NCBI RefSeq assembly: GCF_020567375.1
Contig: NZ_JAJBZM010000003.1
Location: 183,439 to 247,438 of the forward strand
Source of the DNA: Janibacter melonis
Lineage (GTDB): Bacteria; Actinomycetota; Actinomycetes; Actinomycetales; Dermatophilaceae
Length of the DNA stretch: 64,000 nucleotides
Direction of reading: 5' to 3'
The position numbers and the translations under genes were made by a program. The notes beneath the pieces are model-generated. The model was not told where the DNA came from and did no database searches. It saw nothing but the letters and a program-made list of their open reading frames with translations. This document shows, piece by piece, positions 43,701 through 52,206 of this stretch (the stretch's first letter is position 1; the number at the start of each line of letters is the position of its first letter).

Positions 43701-44882
43701 ATGGCGACGCCGAGCGAGCTCCTCGACCTCTCCGACCCCGAGGTCCTGCGCGACCCCTACCCGCACCTCGCGGCGCTGCGGGCGCACGACCCCTTCGTCT
43801 GGCACGAGGGGCTGCAGGCTCACGTCGCGAGCGGCCACGCGCAGGTCAGCGCGGCGCTGCGCGACCGCCGGCTGGGTCGGGTCTACCGCGACCGCGAGCC
43901 GGCGCAGGACTGGGCGACCTTCAACTGGCTGCACGCCGACTCGATCCTCGACAGCGAGCCGCCGAAGCACACGCGGCTGCGCCGCCTCGTCGCCGGGGCC
44001 TTCGGGCGGGGGCACGTCGCCCGGCTCGAGCCGCGGATCCGGGCGATCGCCGAGGAGCTCGTCGACGCGGCCGGCCCGGGCCCCTTCGACCTCGTCGAGG
44101 CCGTCGCCGAGCCGCTGCCCGTGACGGTCATCGCCGAGCTGCTCGACTGGCCGCACGCCGACCGCCACCTGCTGCGCCCGTGGAGCCAGGCCATCGTCGC
44201 GATGTACGAGGTCGACCCGGGCGAGCAGGCGCGCGCGGAGGCCCTGCGGGCGTCCTCGGACTTCGCCGCGTACGTCGACGAGCTCGCCGCGCACCGGGCC
44301 CGCCACCCCGGTGAGGACCTGCTCACCGATCTCGTCCAGGCGCGCGACGCCGGTGACGCGCTGAGCCGGCACGAGCTCGTCGCGACCGTCGTGCTCCTGC
44401 TCAACGCCGGCCACGAGGCGAGCGTCAACGGGCTGAGCAACGGCATCCACTCGTGGATCACCGCGGGCTCGCCCGCCGTCGACGTCGAGGACGACGCCGC
44501 TCTCGCCCTGCTCGTCGAGGAGCTATTGCGGCACGACAGCCCGCTTCATCTCTTCGAGCGCACGGCCACCGCCGATCTCGAGGTCGACGGCCGGCCGGTG
44601 GCCGAGGGGGAGCGCGTGCACGTGCTGCTCGGCGCGGCCAACCGCGACCCGGCGGTCTTCGCCGAGCCCGACCGCTTCGACCCGCGACGCGACCCCAACT
44701 CGCACCTCGCCTTCGGGCTCGGGATCCACTTCTGCATCGGGGCGCCGCTCGCGCGTCTGGAGCTGCAGCAGTCGGTGCGCGCGCTGCTGCGGCGCCACCC
44801 ACGCCTCGAGGTCGTCGAGGCGGTGCGTCGCCCGACCTTCGTGCTGCGGGGCTTCGAGCGCCTCGTCCTCGCCGACGCCTGA
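43701..44882 (+). CDS. Cytochrome P450, altered I-helix motif
   Basis: 393 residues, a typical soluble bacterial P450 without membrane anchor. The haem-binding loop is FGLGIHFCIGAPLAR (Cys345), ExxR is EELLR (near residue 274), and the meander has RFDPRRDPNSHLAFG. The I-helix reads LLLNAGHEAS: the threonine normally found after AGxE and used in oxygen activation is Ala, followed by Ser. Some P450s with other chemistry lack that Thr. No ferredoxin or reductase is adjacent. ATG at 43701 has CAGGCT six bases upstream, fitting a leaderless start. Substrate unknown. Confidence 0.9.
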   Translation: MATPSELLDLSDPEVLRDPYPHLAALRAHDPFVWHEGLQAHVASGHAQVSAALRDRRLGRVYRDREPAQDWATFNWLHADSILDSEPPKHTRLRRLVAGAFGRGHVARLEPRIRAIAEELVDAAGPGPFDLVEAVAEPLPVTVIAELLDWPHADRHLLRPWSQAIVAMYEVDPGEQARAEALRASSDFAAYVDELAAHRARHPGEDLLTDLVQARDAGDALSRHELVATVVLLLNAGHEASVNGLSNGIHSWITAGSPAVDVEDDAALALLVEELLRHDSPLHLFERTATADLEVDGRPVAEGERVHVLLGAANRDPAVFAEPDRFDPRRDPNSHLAFGLGIHFCIGAPLARLELQQSVRALLRRHPRLEVVEAVRRPTFVLRGFERLVLADA

Positions 44883-44886
44883 CCTG

Positions 44887-44958
44887 GCAGCACCTCGTCG
44901 GCCCGGCCGCAGCACGAGGTGCTGCCGGCGCTACGAGGTGCTGCGTGCAGCAGCTCGT
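44887..44958. repeat. 72-bp intergenic repeat, copy 1
   Basis: 72 bases that match copy 2 at 46804-46875 in 61 of 72 positions, same orientation. Built from the motif GCAGCACCTCGT/ACGAGGTGCTGC repeated in both orientations. It lies at the P450/LysR convergent junction and overlaps the last codons of the LysR gene, supplying its final residues and stop. Confidence 0.88.
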
Positions 44959-45818
44959 GCGGGGGCACCGACGGCGTCGAGGAGGGTGCGAAGGGGGAGC
45001 CACACGTCCCGGCCCTCCTGGTGCACGGCGTACGCGGTCATCTCCACCGGGGGGTCGAGGGTGACGAGGGCGACGCCGGCAGGCAGCGGGTACCACTGCG
45101 GGACCAGCCCGACGCCGTGGCCGTCGCGCACGAGGTCGCACACGAGGTCGAGGCTGTCCATGCGATGGGTGACGCGCGGGGCGATCCCGGCGAGCCCGCC
45201 GAGGAAGCGGACGGCGATCTCGTCGGCGGTGTTGCGCGAGTTGGTGATCCACGCCCGGTCGCCGAGACCGGCCAGACCGAGGTGCGCGTCCGCGGCGGGC
45301 ACGGCGACGCCCCACCGCGCCTGCCACAGCGGGTGGGTGACGAGCCGGGTCGGCACGCTCGCGGGGGCCACCTGGTAGTGGTAGGTGAGCGCGAGGTCTA
45401 GGTCGTCGTGGAGCAGCAGCTCGTAGGCCTCGGGCGGCTCGCACTCCGTGAGCTCGAAGCGCAGGCCCGGTGCGCTCTCGCGCAGCGCCTCGACGGCGGG
45501 CAGGGCCGTGCGGCGCAGGGCCGACCCGAAGCCGCCGACCCGGACCGTGCCCGTCGGCTCGGCGTGCGGGTCGAGCTCGCTGCGGGCCGACTCGACCTCG
45601 GCGAGGATGCGCACCGCGCGCTCGGCGAGACGGCGCCCTGCGGGCGTGAGGCGCACGCGCCGGCCGTCGGGCTCGAGCAGCGTCGCGTCGACGTCGCGGG
45701 CGAGGGCGGCGAGCTGCTGCGAGACGGTCGACGTCGTCGTCGCGTGCTCATGCGCGACCGCGCGCATCGAGCCCAGGCGGGAGAGATCGACGAGCAGCTC
45801 GAGCCGGCGCAGGTCCAT
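44931..45818 (-). CDS. LysR-family transcription regulator
   Basis: 295 residues. N-terminal winged helix (LRRLELLVDLSRLGSMRAVA, then HATTTSTVSQQLAALARDV) and a C-terminal periplasmic-binding-fold sensor domain. The family activates a divergent target when a small molecule binds the sensor domain. The target is the adjacent DMT exporter at 45903. The C-terminus AARAAARSTS is encoded by the 72-bp repeat, so the end of the protein is probably recent. ATG at 45818 is used; GTG at 45821 is equally possible. Confidence 0.88.
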   Translation of the reverse strand: MDLRRLELLVDLSRLGSMRAVAHEHATTTSTVSQQLAALARDVDATLLEPDGRRVRLTPAGRRLAERAVRILAEVESARSELDPHAEPTGTVRVGGFGSALRRTALPAVEALRESAPGLRFELTECEPPEAYELLLHDDLDLALTYHYQVAPASVPTRLVTHPLWQARWGVAVPAADAHLGLAGLGDRAWITNSRNTADEIAVRFLGGLAGIAPRVTHRMDSLDLVCDLVRDGHGVGLVPQWYPLPAGVALVTLDPPVEMTAYAVHQEGRDVWLPLRTLLDAVGAPARAAARSTS

Positions 45819-45902
45819 CACCTGATCGTCACGGATCGGCGAACGACATGTCCAGCCATCTCACGTGGACGCGGACGGTCGGTGCGCGCTTCACTTCGAG
45901 TC

Positions 45903-46799
45903 ATGACCGACACCGCGACCCGTCCGGCTCCCGCCACGCCGGCGACCTCGTCCCGCCAGGGCGCGCTCATGGCGCTCGCCGCGATGCTCAGCGTCCAGGT
46001 CGGCGTCGCCCTGGCCGTCGACCTCTCCCACGACGTGGGGGCCCTCGGCGCGGCCTGGCTGCGTCTCGTGTGGGCCGGCCCGATCATGCTCCTCGTCCTG
46101 CGCCCGCGGCTGCGCGGCCTGAGCGGCGAGGCGTGGCGCGCGTGCATCACCTTCGGGGTGGTCATCGCCGGCATCACCATGCTCTTCATGGCGGCGCTCA
46201 CCCGGCTGCCGATGGGCACGGCGAGCGCGCTGGAGTTCCTCGGCCCGCTCGGCGTGGCCGTCGTGCGGGGTCGGGGACCGGCCCGGGCCTGGGCACTCGT
46301 CGCCGCTCTCGGCGTCCTGCTGCTCACCCGGCCGTGGGCCGGCGACGTCGACCTCGTCGGGGTCGGCCTCGCGCTCGCCGCGGCCTGCTGCTGGGCGGCC
46401 TACATCATCCTCAGCCAGCGGGTCGGCGACCTCGTCGGCGGGGTGACCGGGCTGGCGATCGCGCTCCCCGTCGCCGGGCTCGTCTCGACGCTCGTCGCCG
46501 CGCCGTCGACGGTCGAGCATCTCACCTGGCAGCTCGCCGTCGTGGGGATCGGCCTGGCGCTCCTCGTGCCGGTCGTCCCCTTCGCGCTCGAGATGCTCGC
46601 CCTGCGTCGCCTGACGACGGCAGCCTTCGGCACCCTCATGAGCGTCGAGCCGGCCATCGCGGTTGTCATCGGGCTCGTCGTGCTGCACCAGGTGCCGCAC
46701 CCGCTCGCCGTCGTCGGGGTCGCGTGCGTCGTCGCCGCGGGCATCGGGGCGGAGCGCTACGGCGCCCGCGAGCTGCCGCCCGCCTCGACCGGGGCCTGA
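45903..46799 (+). CDS. EamA-family (DMT) transporter, RhtA-like
   Basis: 298 residues with ten predicted helices in two five-helix EamA repeats; GPIMLLVLRPRLRGL, MGTASALEFLGPLGVAVV and LMSVEPAIAVVIGLVVLHQ are family blocks. Similar proteins (RhtA) export threonine, homoserine or related amino acids. Divergent LysR control is a common arrangement for amino-acid exporters. TTCACT ends seven bases before the ATG, a weak leaderless -10. The 72-bp repeat copy 2 follows the stop. Confidence 0.88.
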   Translation: MTDTATRPAPATPATSSRQGALMALAAMLSVQVGVALAVDLSHDVGALGAAWLRLVWAGPIMLLVLRPRLRGLSGEAWRACITFGVVIAGITMLFMAALTRLPMGTASALEFLGPLGVAVVRGRGPARAWALVAALGVLLLTRPWAGDVDLVGVGLALAAACCWAAYIILSQRVGDLVGGVTGLAIALPVAGLVSTLVAAPSTVEHLTWQLAVVGIGLALLVPVVPFALEMLALRRLTTAAFGTLMSVEPAIAVVIGLVVLHQVPHPLAVVGVACVVAAGIGAERYGARELPPASTGA

Positions 46800-46803
46800 G
46801 CCA

Positions 46804-46875
46804 GCAGCACCTCGCCGCGCGGGCAGCAGCACGAGGTGCGGCACGGGCGACGAGGTGCTGCCTGCAGCAGCTCGT
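46804..46875. repeat. 72-bp intergenic repeat, copy 2
   Basis: Second copy of the element at 44887-44958 (85 percent identical, same orientation, spacing 1917 bases). It lies between the EamA stop and the convergent methyltransferase. With copy 1 it brackets the LysR-EamA pair. Confidence 0.88.
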
Positions 46876-46896
46876 CGCTTGGGGGCGAAGGGGGAG

Positions 46897-47847
46897 TCAG
46901 CCCCGCGCGACGACCCACCAGAAGTCGCCGTAGGGCGGGCCGAGCAGGGCTCCGGCGGCGCTGGCCCGGGCGAGCGCGTCGAGGTAGCCGACGGGGTCCC
47001 GCCGCGCCATGTCGTGCTCCGGCGAGGCGGCCGAGGGCCCCCACCGGCGCACGGCGTCGGCGCCCATGACGAGCTCGTCATGGCGCAGGGAGTCGACGGC
47101 CACGTGAGCGGTGACGTCGCAGGAGCCGTCCGGCGTCGGAGCGGTCACCGCGCCGTCGCGGTACCCCGAGAGGGTGCCCGACTCGGGGCGCTGGGTGCGG
47201 ACGTGGCCGTAGTCGACGGCGACCGCCGCTCGGGGCCGCCAGGCGTCGAGCATCCCCGACCAGGCGTCGTCACGGGCTCGTCCGACCTCGACGCGCTGAC
47301 CGGGCTCGCGGGCCGGCCACCACCGCTGCGCCCAGGCGAGGTCGTGCGCCCCGACGTCCTCGCCGAGGGTCTCGGCGCCGTCGGGACCGACGTGCACCTC
47401 GCGCAGGCGGCCCTCGTCGTCGACCTGGGCGACGACGCACGGCACGACGTCGAGCCACTCGTGCGCGACGACCAGTGCGCCGTCGAGGGGTGCCCCCAGG
47501 GACTCCTCGACGTGACGGGCGCTCGGCAGCGCGGCGCCACCGGGGGAGCGGACCCACCCCGATGACGGGTCGAGGCCTGCCGGGCGCTCGACGACGTCGA
47601 CCCCGACGAGCGGTCCCTCGTGGCCCGCCTCGCGCAGGGCGTGCAGCAGCTCGCCGCGGCCGGCGCCGACGTCGACGACCGCGTGCGCGCCGGCGTCACG
47701 CGCCAGGCCGAGCAAGGTCGTCGCGAGGGCTCGCCCCACCGGCCCGTGGGTCGCGGTCTCGAAGTGCCCGGACGGTCCCTCCGCGCGGCGGTAGAAGCCG
47801 TCCTCGCCGTACAGCGCGTCGTGCCACGCGCGGGCCCAGGTGCTCAT
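46897..47847 (-). CDS. SAM-dependent methyltransferase, NDUFAF7/MidA family
   Basis: 316 residues. The SAM loop is VVDVGAGRGELLHAL (residues ~58-72), preceded by HFETATHGPVGRALA, the typical N-terminal block, and followed by HEWLDVVPCVVAQVDDEG, which matches the NDUFAF7/MidA core (PF02636) at ANEFLDALPV-like position. In mitochondria, NDUFAF7 dimethylates an arginine of NDUFS2, the NuoD homologue, during complex I assembly. Here an orphan NuoD lies 4.7 kb away. In other actinomycetes the two genes are, from memory, adjacent; here the SGNH/P450/LysR/EamA block separates them. It is divergent from the DUF2520 gene. Confidence 0.85.
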   Translation of the reverse strand: MSTWARAWHDALYGEDGFYRRAEGPSGHFETATHGPVGRALATTLLGLARDAGAHAVVDVGAGRGELLHALREAGHEGPLVGVDVVERPAGLDPSSGWVRSPGGAALPSARHVEESLGAPLDGALVVAHEWLDVVPCVVAQVDDEGRLREVHVGPDGAETLGEDVGAHDLAWAQRWWPAREPGQRVEVGRARDDAWSGMLDAWRPRAAVAVDYGHVRTQRPESGTLSGYRDGAVTAPTPDGSCDVTAHVAVDSLRHDELVMGADAVRRWGPSAASPEHDMARRDPVGYLDALARASAAGALLGPPYGDFWWVVARG

Positions 47848-47877
47848 GCGCGATCAGCCTAGGCCCGGCCCGGCGGG

Positions 47878-47883
47878 TACCGT
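47878..47883 (+). promoter_or_regulatory. -10 hexamer for the DUF2520-panC genes
   Basis: TACCGT ends six bases before the GTG at 47890; leaderless transcription predicted. Confidence 0.55.
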
Positions 47884-47889
47884 CTGCCC

Positions 47890-48816
47890 GTGATGGCACC
47901 CGACCCGATGCAGCACCCGCGCCCCTGGCTGCGGGTCGGCGTCGTCGGCGCCGGGCGCGTCGGCGCCGTCCTCGGCGCCGCGCTCGCCTCCGCCGGGCAC
48001 CGCGTCGTCGCGGTGAGCGCCGTGAGCGAGGCCAGCCGCGAGCGCGCCGAGCTGCTCCTGCCCGACGTGCCGGTCCTGCCCGTCGAGGAGGTCGTCGCCG
48101 CGGGCGACCTCGTCCTGCTCGCCGTGCCCGACGACGCCCTCGCCGGTCTCGTCACCGGTCTCGCGGCCACCGGGGTCTGGCGCCCCGGGCAGATCGCCGC
48201 CCATACCTCGGGAGCGCACGGCATCGCCCCCTTCGCCCCGGCGACGCAGATGGGCGTCGTGCCCCTCGCCCTGCACCCGGCGATGACCTTCACCGGCACC
48301 TCGCTCGACCTCGCGCGGCTGCACGAGGCGTGCTTCGGGATCACCACCCCTGAGCCGCTGCGCGCCGTCGCCGAGGCCCTCGTCATGGAGATGGGTGGCG
48401 AGCCGGTGTGGGTGCCCGAGGAGGCCCGGCCGCTCTACCACGCGGCTCTCGCGCACGGCAGCAACCACCTCGTCACCCTCGTCGCGCAGGCCCGCGAGAT
48501 CCTCGCCGAGGCCGGCATCTCCGCCGGGGAGCGGCTGCTGCGCCCGCTCCTGCAGGCCAGCCTGGACGGCGCCCTCGCCTCGGGCGACTCCGCGCTCACC
48601 GGCCCCGTCGCCCGCGGCGACGTGGGCACCGTCGAGACGCACCTGCGGGTGCTCGCCGACCTCGCCCCCGACATCCGGCCGGCCTACGCCGCTCACGCCA
48701 GCGCGACCGCCCGTCGTGCCCAGCGGGTCGGGCGGCTGCGCCCCGACCTCGCCCGCCCGATCCTCGACCGCACCGAGCGCGCGGTCACCTCCCCCGACCC
48801 CGAGGAGAACCCATGA
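47890..48816 (+). CDS. Rossmann-like / DUF2520 oxidoreductase-type protein
   Basis: 308 residues. N-terminal dinucleotide-binding loop VGVVGAGRVGAVLGAAL (about residue 17) and a C-terminal helical DUF2520 domain (ARPLYHAALAHGSNHLVTLV). The layout resembles ketopantoate reductase or 6-phosphogluconate dehydrogenase-type proteins. It sits directly upstream of panC with an ATGA overlap, which suggests a role in pantothenate synthesis; a ketopantoate-reductase-like function has been proposed for neighbours but cannot be shown here. GTG at 47890 fits the leaderless pattern. Confidence 0.9.
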   Translation: MMAPDPMQHPRPWLRVGVVGAGRVGAVLGAALASAGHRVVAVSAVSEASRERAELLLPDVPVLPVEEVVAAGDLVLLAVPDDALAGLVTGLAATGVWRPGQIAAHTSGAHGIAPFAPATQMGVVPLALHPAMTFTGTSLDLARLHEACFGITTPEPLRAVAEALVMEMGGEPVWVPEEARPLYHAALAHGSNHLVTLVAQAREILAEAGISAGERLLRPLLQASLDGALASGDSALTGPVARGDVGTVETHLRVLADLAPDIRPAYAAHASATARRAQRVGRLRPDLARPILDRTERAVTSPDPEENP

Positions 48817-49718
48817 CCGCCGCACCGGTCGTCGCCCGCACCCGCGACGAGCTGCGCACCGCGCGGGTCGCCCTCACCGGGCAGACCGCCGTCGTCATGA
48901 CGATGGGCGCCCTCCACGAGGGGCACGCGACCCTCATCCGCGAGGCGCGGCGCGAGGCCGAGCACGTCGTCGTGACGATCTTCTTGAACCCCCTCCAGTT
49001 CGGGCCGAAGGAAGACCTGTCGAAGTACCCGCGCACCTTCGACGACGACATGCAGATCTGCCGTGCCGAAGGGGTCGACGTCGTCTTCGCCCCCACCCCC
49101 GACGTCATCTACCCCGATGGCGACCCCGGCGTGCGCATCTCCGCCGGCCCCCTCGGCGACGTCCTCGAGGGGCAGGCCCGCCCCGGCCACTTCGACGGCA
49201 TGCTCACCGTCGTCGCCAAGCTCATGCACCTCACCGGCGGTGACAGCTTCTACTTCGGGCAGAAGGACGCCCAGCAGCTGCTCCTCATCCGCCGCATGGT
49301 CCGTGACATCGACTTCCCGGCGCGGGTCGTCTCGGTACCCACGGTCCGTGAGGCCGACGGACTGGCCCTGAGCAGCCGCAACACCTACCTCACCGACACC
49401 GACCGCGAGGTCGCCCTCGCCCTGTCGCGTGCCCTGCACGAAGGAGCTCAGCGCGCCGAGGAGGGCCCGTCCGCCATCCGCCGCGCCGCGCGCGAGGTCC
49501 TCGTCGCCGAGCCGCTCGCGCTCGTCGACTACCTCGTGCTCGTCCACCCGACGACCCTGCAGGACGTGCCCGAGTGGTACCACGGCGAGGCGCTGCTGGC
49601 GGTGGCTGCCCGCGTCGGCACGACCCGGCTCATCGACAACACCCCCGTGCTCGTCGGTCCCGGTGGGGGAGCGCGGCAGGTCTTCAGCGACACCGCGAGC
49701 GCCGCCGCCGCCGTCTGA
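48813..49718 (+). CDS. panC: Pantothenate synthetase
   Basis: 301 residues. The ATP-binding HIGH-like motif is [12 protein letters not shown] (near residue 31), [19 protein letters not shown] follows, then [15 protein letters not shown] and [10 protein letters not shown] with LSSRN at the substrate site. It joins pantoate and beta-alanine with ATP to make pantothenate. The start overlaps the DUF2520 stop by four bases; panD follows after 49 bases, so the three genes form the pantothenate operon. Confidence 0.96.
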   Translation: MTAAPVVARTRDELRTARVALTGQTAVVMTMGALHEGHATLIREARREAEHVVVTIFLNPLQFGPKEDLSKYPRTFDDDMQICRAEGVDVVFAPTPDVIYPDGDPGVRISAGPLGDVLEGQARPGHFDGMLTVVAKLMHLTGGDSFYFGQKDAQQLLLIRRMVRDIDFPARVVSVPTVREADGLALSSRNTYLTDTDREVALALSRALHEGAQRAEEGPSAIRRAAREVLVAEPLALVDYLVLVHPTTLQDVPEWYHGEALLAVAARVGTTRLIDNTPVLVGPGGGARQVFSDTASAAAAV

Positions 49719-49767
49719 CCGACCCGCCCCACCGCCACGACCCCCGCCCGACGACGAAGGACCTCCC

Positions 49768-50214
49768 GTGCAGCGCTTCATGCTCCACAGCAAGATCCAC
49801 CGCGCCACCGTCACCCAGGCCGACCTGCACTACGTCGGCTCCCTGACGATCGACCGCGACCTCATGGACGCGGCCGACCTGCTGCCGGGCCAGCAGGTCG
49901 ACGTCGTCGACGTCGACAACGGCAACCGCCTGACGACCTACGCCATCGAGGGCGAGCGGGGCAGCGGCATCCTGTGCATCAACGGCGCCGCCGCCCGTCT
50001 CGTCGCGCCCGGCGACGTCGTCATCGTCATCGCGTACGCGGCGATGGACGACGAGGAGGCGCGCACCTTCGAGCCGCAGGTCGTCTTCGTCGACGCCGAC
50101 AACCGGGTCGTCGAGGTCGAGCACGACCCGGGCGACGTGCCCGACGGCTTCGGGCTGTCGACGTCCGCGGTCACCGCGCGCCCGCACCCGCACGGACCCG
50201 GGCCCGGCGCCTAG
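49768..50214 (+). CDS. panD: Aspartate 1-decarboxylase proenzyme
   Basis: 148 residues. It opens [20 protein letters not shown] and self-cleaves between Gly24 and Ser25 (YVGSLTID) to form the pyruvoyl group; [18 protein letters not shown] follows. It makes beta-alanine from aspartate for panC. GTG has AAGGA seven bases upstream. The C-terminal ~20 residues are His/Pro-rich and not conserved. Confidence 0.96.
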   Translation: MQRFMLHSKIHRATVTQADLHYVGSLTIDRDLMDAADLLPGQQVDVVDVDNGNRLTTYAIEGERGSGILCINGAAARLVAPGDVVIVIAYAAMDDEEARTFEPQVVFVDADNRVVEVEHDPGDVPDGFGLSTSAVTARPHPHGPGPGA

Positions 50215-50253
50215 CCCGACCGGGCGGGCGACGGGAGGGGGTTCTCCCTTCGA

Positions 50254-50259
50254 TATCCT
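50254..50259 (+). promoter_or_regulatory. -10 hexamer for lysS
   Basis: TATCCT ends six bases before the GTG at 50266; leaderless transcription predicted. A small hairpin GGGAG-N6-CTCCC lies just upstream (50233-50248). Confidence 0.5.
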
Positions 50260-50265
50260 CGGGGG

Positions 50266-51768
50266 GTGACCGACACCCCCGCTGCACCCGCTCCCGACGT
50301 CGACCTCCCCGAGCAGATGCGGGTCCGCCGGGACAAGCGCGACCGGCTCCTGGCCCAGGGTGTCGCCCCCTACCCCGTGAGCGTGGGCCGGACCCACTCC
50401 CTGCGCGAGGTCGTCGAGGGCTACGCCCACCTCGAGACCGGCGAGGAGACCCAGGACGTCGTCACCGTCGTCGGGCGCGTGATGTTCGTCCGCACCACCG
50501 GCAAGCTCGCCTTCGCCTCGCTCCAGGAGGGCGTCGGCGACCGCCTCCAGGTCATGCTCTCGCTCGCCGAGGTGGGCGAGGACGCCCTCGCCGCGTGGAA
50601 GTCCGACGTCGACCTCGGCGACCACGTCGCCGTCACCGGTCGCGTCATCCGCAGCCGCCGTGGCGAGCTGTCGGTCATGGCGACCGGGTGGACGATGGCG
50701 AGCAAGGCGCTGCGCCCGCTGCCGGTGCTGCACAAGGAGCTCTCCGAGGAGGCCCGCGTGCGCCAGCGCTACGCCGACCTCGTCGTGCGCCAGGAGGCCC
50801 GTGACGTCGTGCGCACCAAGGCCACCGTCCTGCGCGCGGTCCGGGCCACCCTCGACGCCGACGGCTTCGTCGAGGTCGAGACCCCGGTGCTCCAGCTCGT
50901 CCACGGCGGTGCCGCCGCCCGCCCCTTCGGCACGCACATGAACGCCTTCGACCAGGACATGTCGTTGCGCATCGCGCTCGAGCTCAACCTCAAGAAGGCC
51001 GTCGTCGGCGGGGTCGACCGGGTCTACGAGATGGGCCGGATCTTCCGCAACGAGGGCGTCGACTCCACGCACAGCCCGGAGTTCACGATGCTCGAGGCGT
51101 ACGAGGCCTACGGCGACCAGCGCACGGTCGCCGAGCTCACCCGCCGGATCTACCTCGCCGTGGCCGACGCCCTCGGCTCGCGCCAGGTCGAGACGCCGAA
51201 GGGGGTCGTCGACCTCGACGGCGAGTGGCGCTGGCTGTCGGTCTACCCGGCCCTCGGCGAGGCCGTCGGCCGCGAGATCACCCCCGACACCCCGCTCGCC
51301 GAGCTCGTCGCGATCGCCGCCGAGCACGACGTCGAGATCGACCCGGCGTGGCCGGCGGGCAAGGTGGTCATCGAGCTCTTCGGCGAGTTCGTCGAGCCGG
51401 GCATCCTCGCGCCGACCTTCGTCCACGACTACCCGGCCGAGGCGCAGCCGCTGGCCCGCCGCCACGACGACGACCCGCGTCTCATCCACGCGTGGGACCT
51501 CATCATCGCCGGGGTCGAGCGCGGCACCGGCTTCACCGAGCTCGTCGACCCGGTCGTGCAGCGCGAGGTGCTCACCGCGCAGTCCCTCGCGGCCGCCGCG
51601 GGCGACCCCGAGGCGATGCAGCTCGACGAGGACTTCCTGCGCGCGCTCGAGTACGGCGCCCCGCCGATGGGCGGTATCGGGATCGGCATCGACCGCATGG
51701 TGATGTTCTTCACCGGGGCCTCGATCCGCGAGACCCTGCTCTTCCCGCACCTGAAGCCGGAGGCGTGA
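50266..51768 (+). CDS. lysS: Lysyl-tRNA synthetase, class II
   Basis: 500 residues: N-terminal OB-fold anticodon-binding domain (about residues 60-150) and class II catalytic core. Motif 2 is FRNEGVDSTHSPEFTMLEAY (near residue 260) and motif 3 is GGIGIGIDRMVMFF (near 468). It charges tRNA-Lys. GTG at 50266 is supported by the leaderless promoter. The stop overlaps the next ATG by one base (TGATG). Confidence 0.95.
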   Translation: MTDTPAAPAPDVDLPEQMRVRRDKRDRLLAQGVAPYPVSVGRTHSLREVVEGYAHLETGEETQDVVTVVGRVMFVRTTGKLAFASLQEGVGDRLQVMLSLAEVGEDALAAWKSDVDLGDHVAVTGRVIRSRRGELSVMATGWTMASKALRPLPVLHKELSEEARVRQRYADLVVRQEARDVVRTKATVLRAVRATLDADGFVEVETPVLQLVHGGAAARPFGTHMNAFDQDMSLRIALELNLKKAVVGGVDRVYEMGRIFRNEGVDSTHSPEFTMLEAYEAYGDQRTVAELTRRIYLAVADALGSRQVETPKGVVDLDGEWRWLSVYPALGEAVGREITPDTPLAELVAIAAEHDVEIDPAWPAGKVVIELFGEFVEPGILAPTFVHDYPAEAQPLARRHDDDPRLIHAWDLIIAGVERGTGFTELVDPVVQREVLTAQSLAAAAGDPEAMQLDEDFLRALEYGAPPMGGIGIGIDRMVMFFTGASIRETLLFPHLKPEA

Positions 51769-52079
51769 TGTTCGACGCGATCTCGCCCTATCTCGCGACG
51801 CTCCTGCCGACCGTCGGGGTGGCATTCCTCTTCTACTGGATCATCAGGTACATGATCGAGGCCGACCGCCGTGAGCGGAAGGCGCTCGCGTCGTGGCGCA
51901 AGGAGCACGAGCGCAACGACCCCAACCGCGGCACGGTGGCGCGGGGCGCGGAGTCCGAGGCCGGATCGACGCAGGACCTTCAGGAGCGTCCCGAGGACGA
52001 CGGGGCCATTTCGGCGGACGGCTCGGCGTCGTCCGACGACAATTCGACAAATGCGTCTACGGACGACCCGAAAGCCTGA
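51768..52079 (+). CDS. Small single-helix membrane protein, unknown function
   Basis: 103 residues: one helix (about residues 8-28) with the N-terminus outside or inside undetermined, then a basic stretch (ADRRERKALASWRKEHERND) and a long acidic, Ser/Asp-rich tail. The TGATG overlap with lysS indicates coupling, and the gene lies just before lsr2. It resembles small lysS-lsr2 spacer genes seen in related actinomycetes, but no domain is assigned. Confidence 0.75.
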   Translation: MFDAISPYLATLLPTVGVAFLFYWIIRYMIEADRRERKALASWRKEHERNDPNRGTVARGAESEAGSTQDLQERPEDDGAISADGSASSDDNSTNASTDDPKA

Positions 52080-52157
52080 ACGCTCCCACCTGCACGTTTG
52101 TCAGGAAATGGCTTTTCGGCCTCATCGGTAATACATTGCTCGTGCCCCACATAAATG

Positions 52158-52181
52158 GTCGGCGCCCGTTCGGGTGCTGAC
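52158..52181 (+). promoter_or_regulatory. Hairpin in the lsr2 leader
   Basis: A 10-bp stem including two G-T wobbles (52158-52167 with 52172-52181) around the loop GTTC, 25 bases before the lsr2 ATG. It follows an unusually AT-rich patch (52083-52157) with TTGTCA and TACATT promoter-like hexamers. It may be a leader element or a weak terminator of the lysS operon; there is no T-tract. Confidence 0.4.
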
Positions 52182-52206
52182 GCACGAGAATGATCGGTGG
52201 AAATCC

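Noticed and set aside
50266..51768. LysS with unusual residues around motif 2 (RIALELNLKK), perhaps a paralogue with another role.
   Set aside because: RIALELHLK-type sequences are common in normal LysRS; all three class II motifs and the OB domain are intact.
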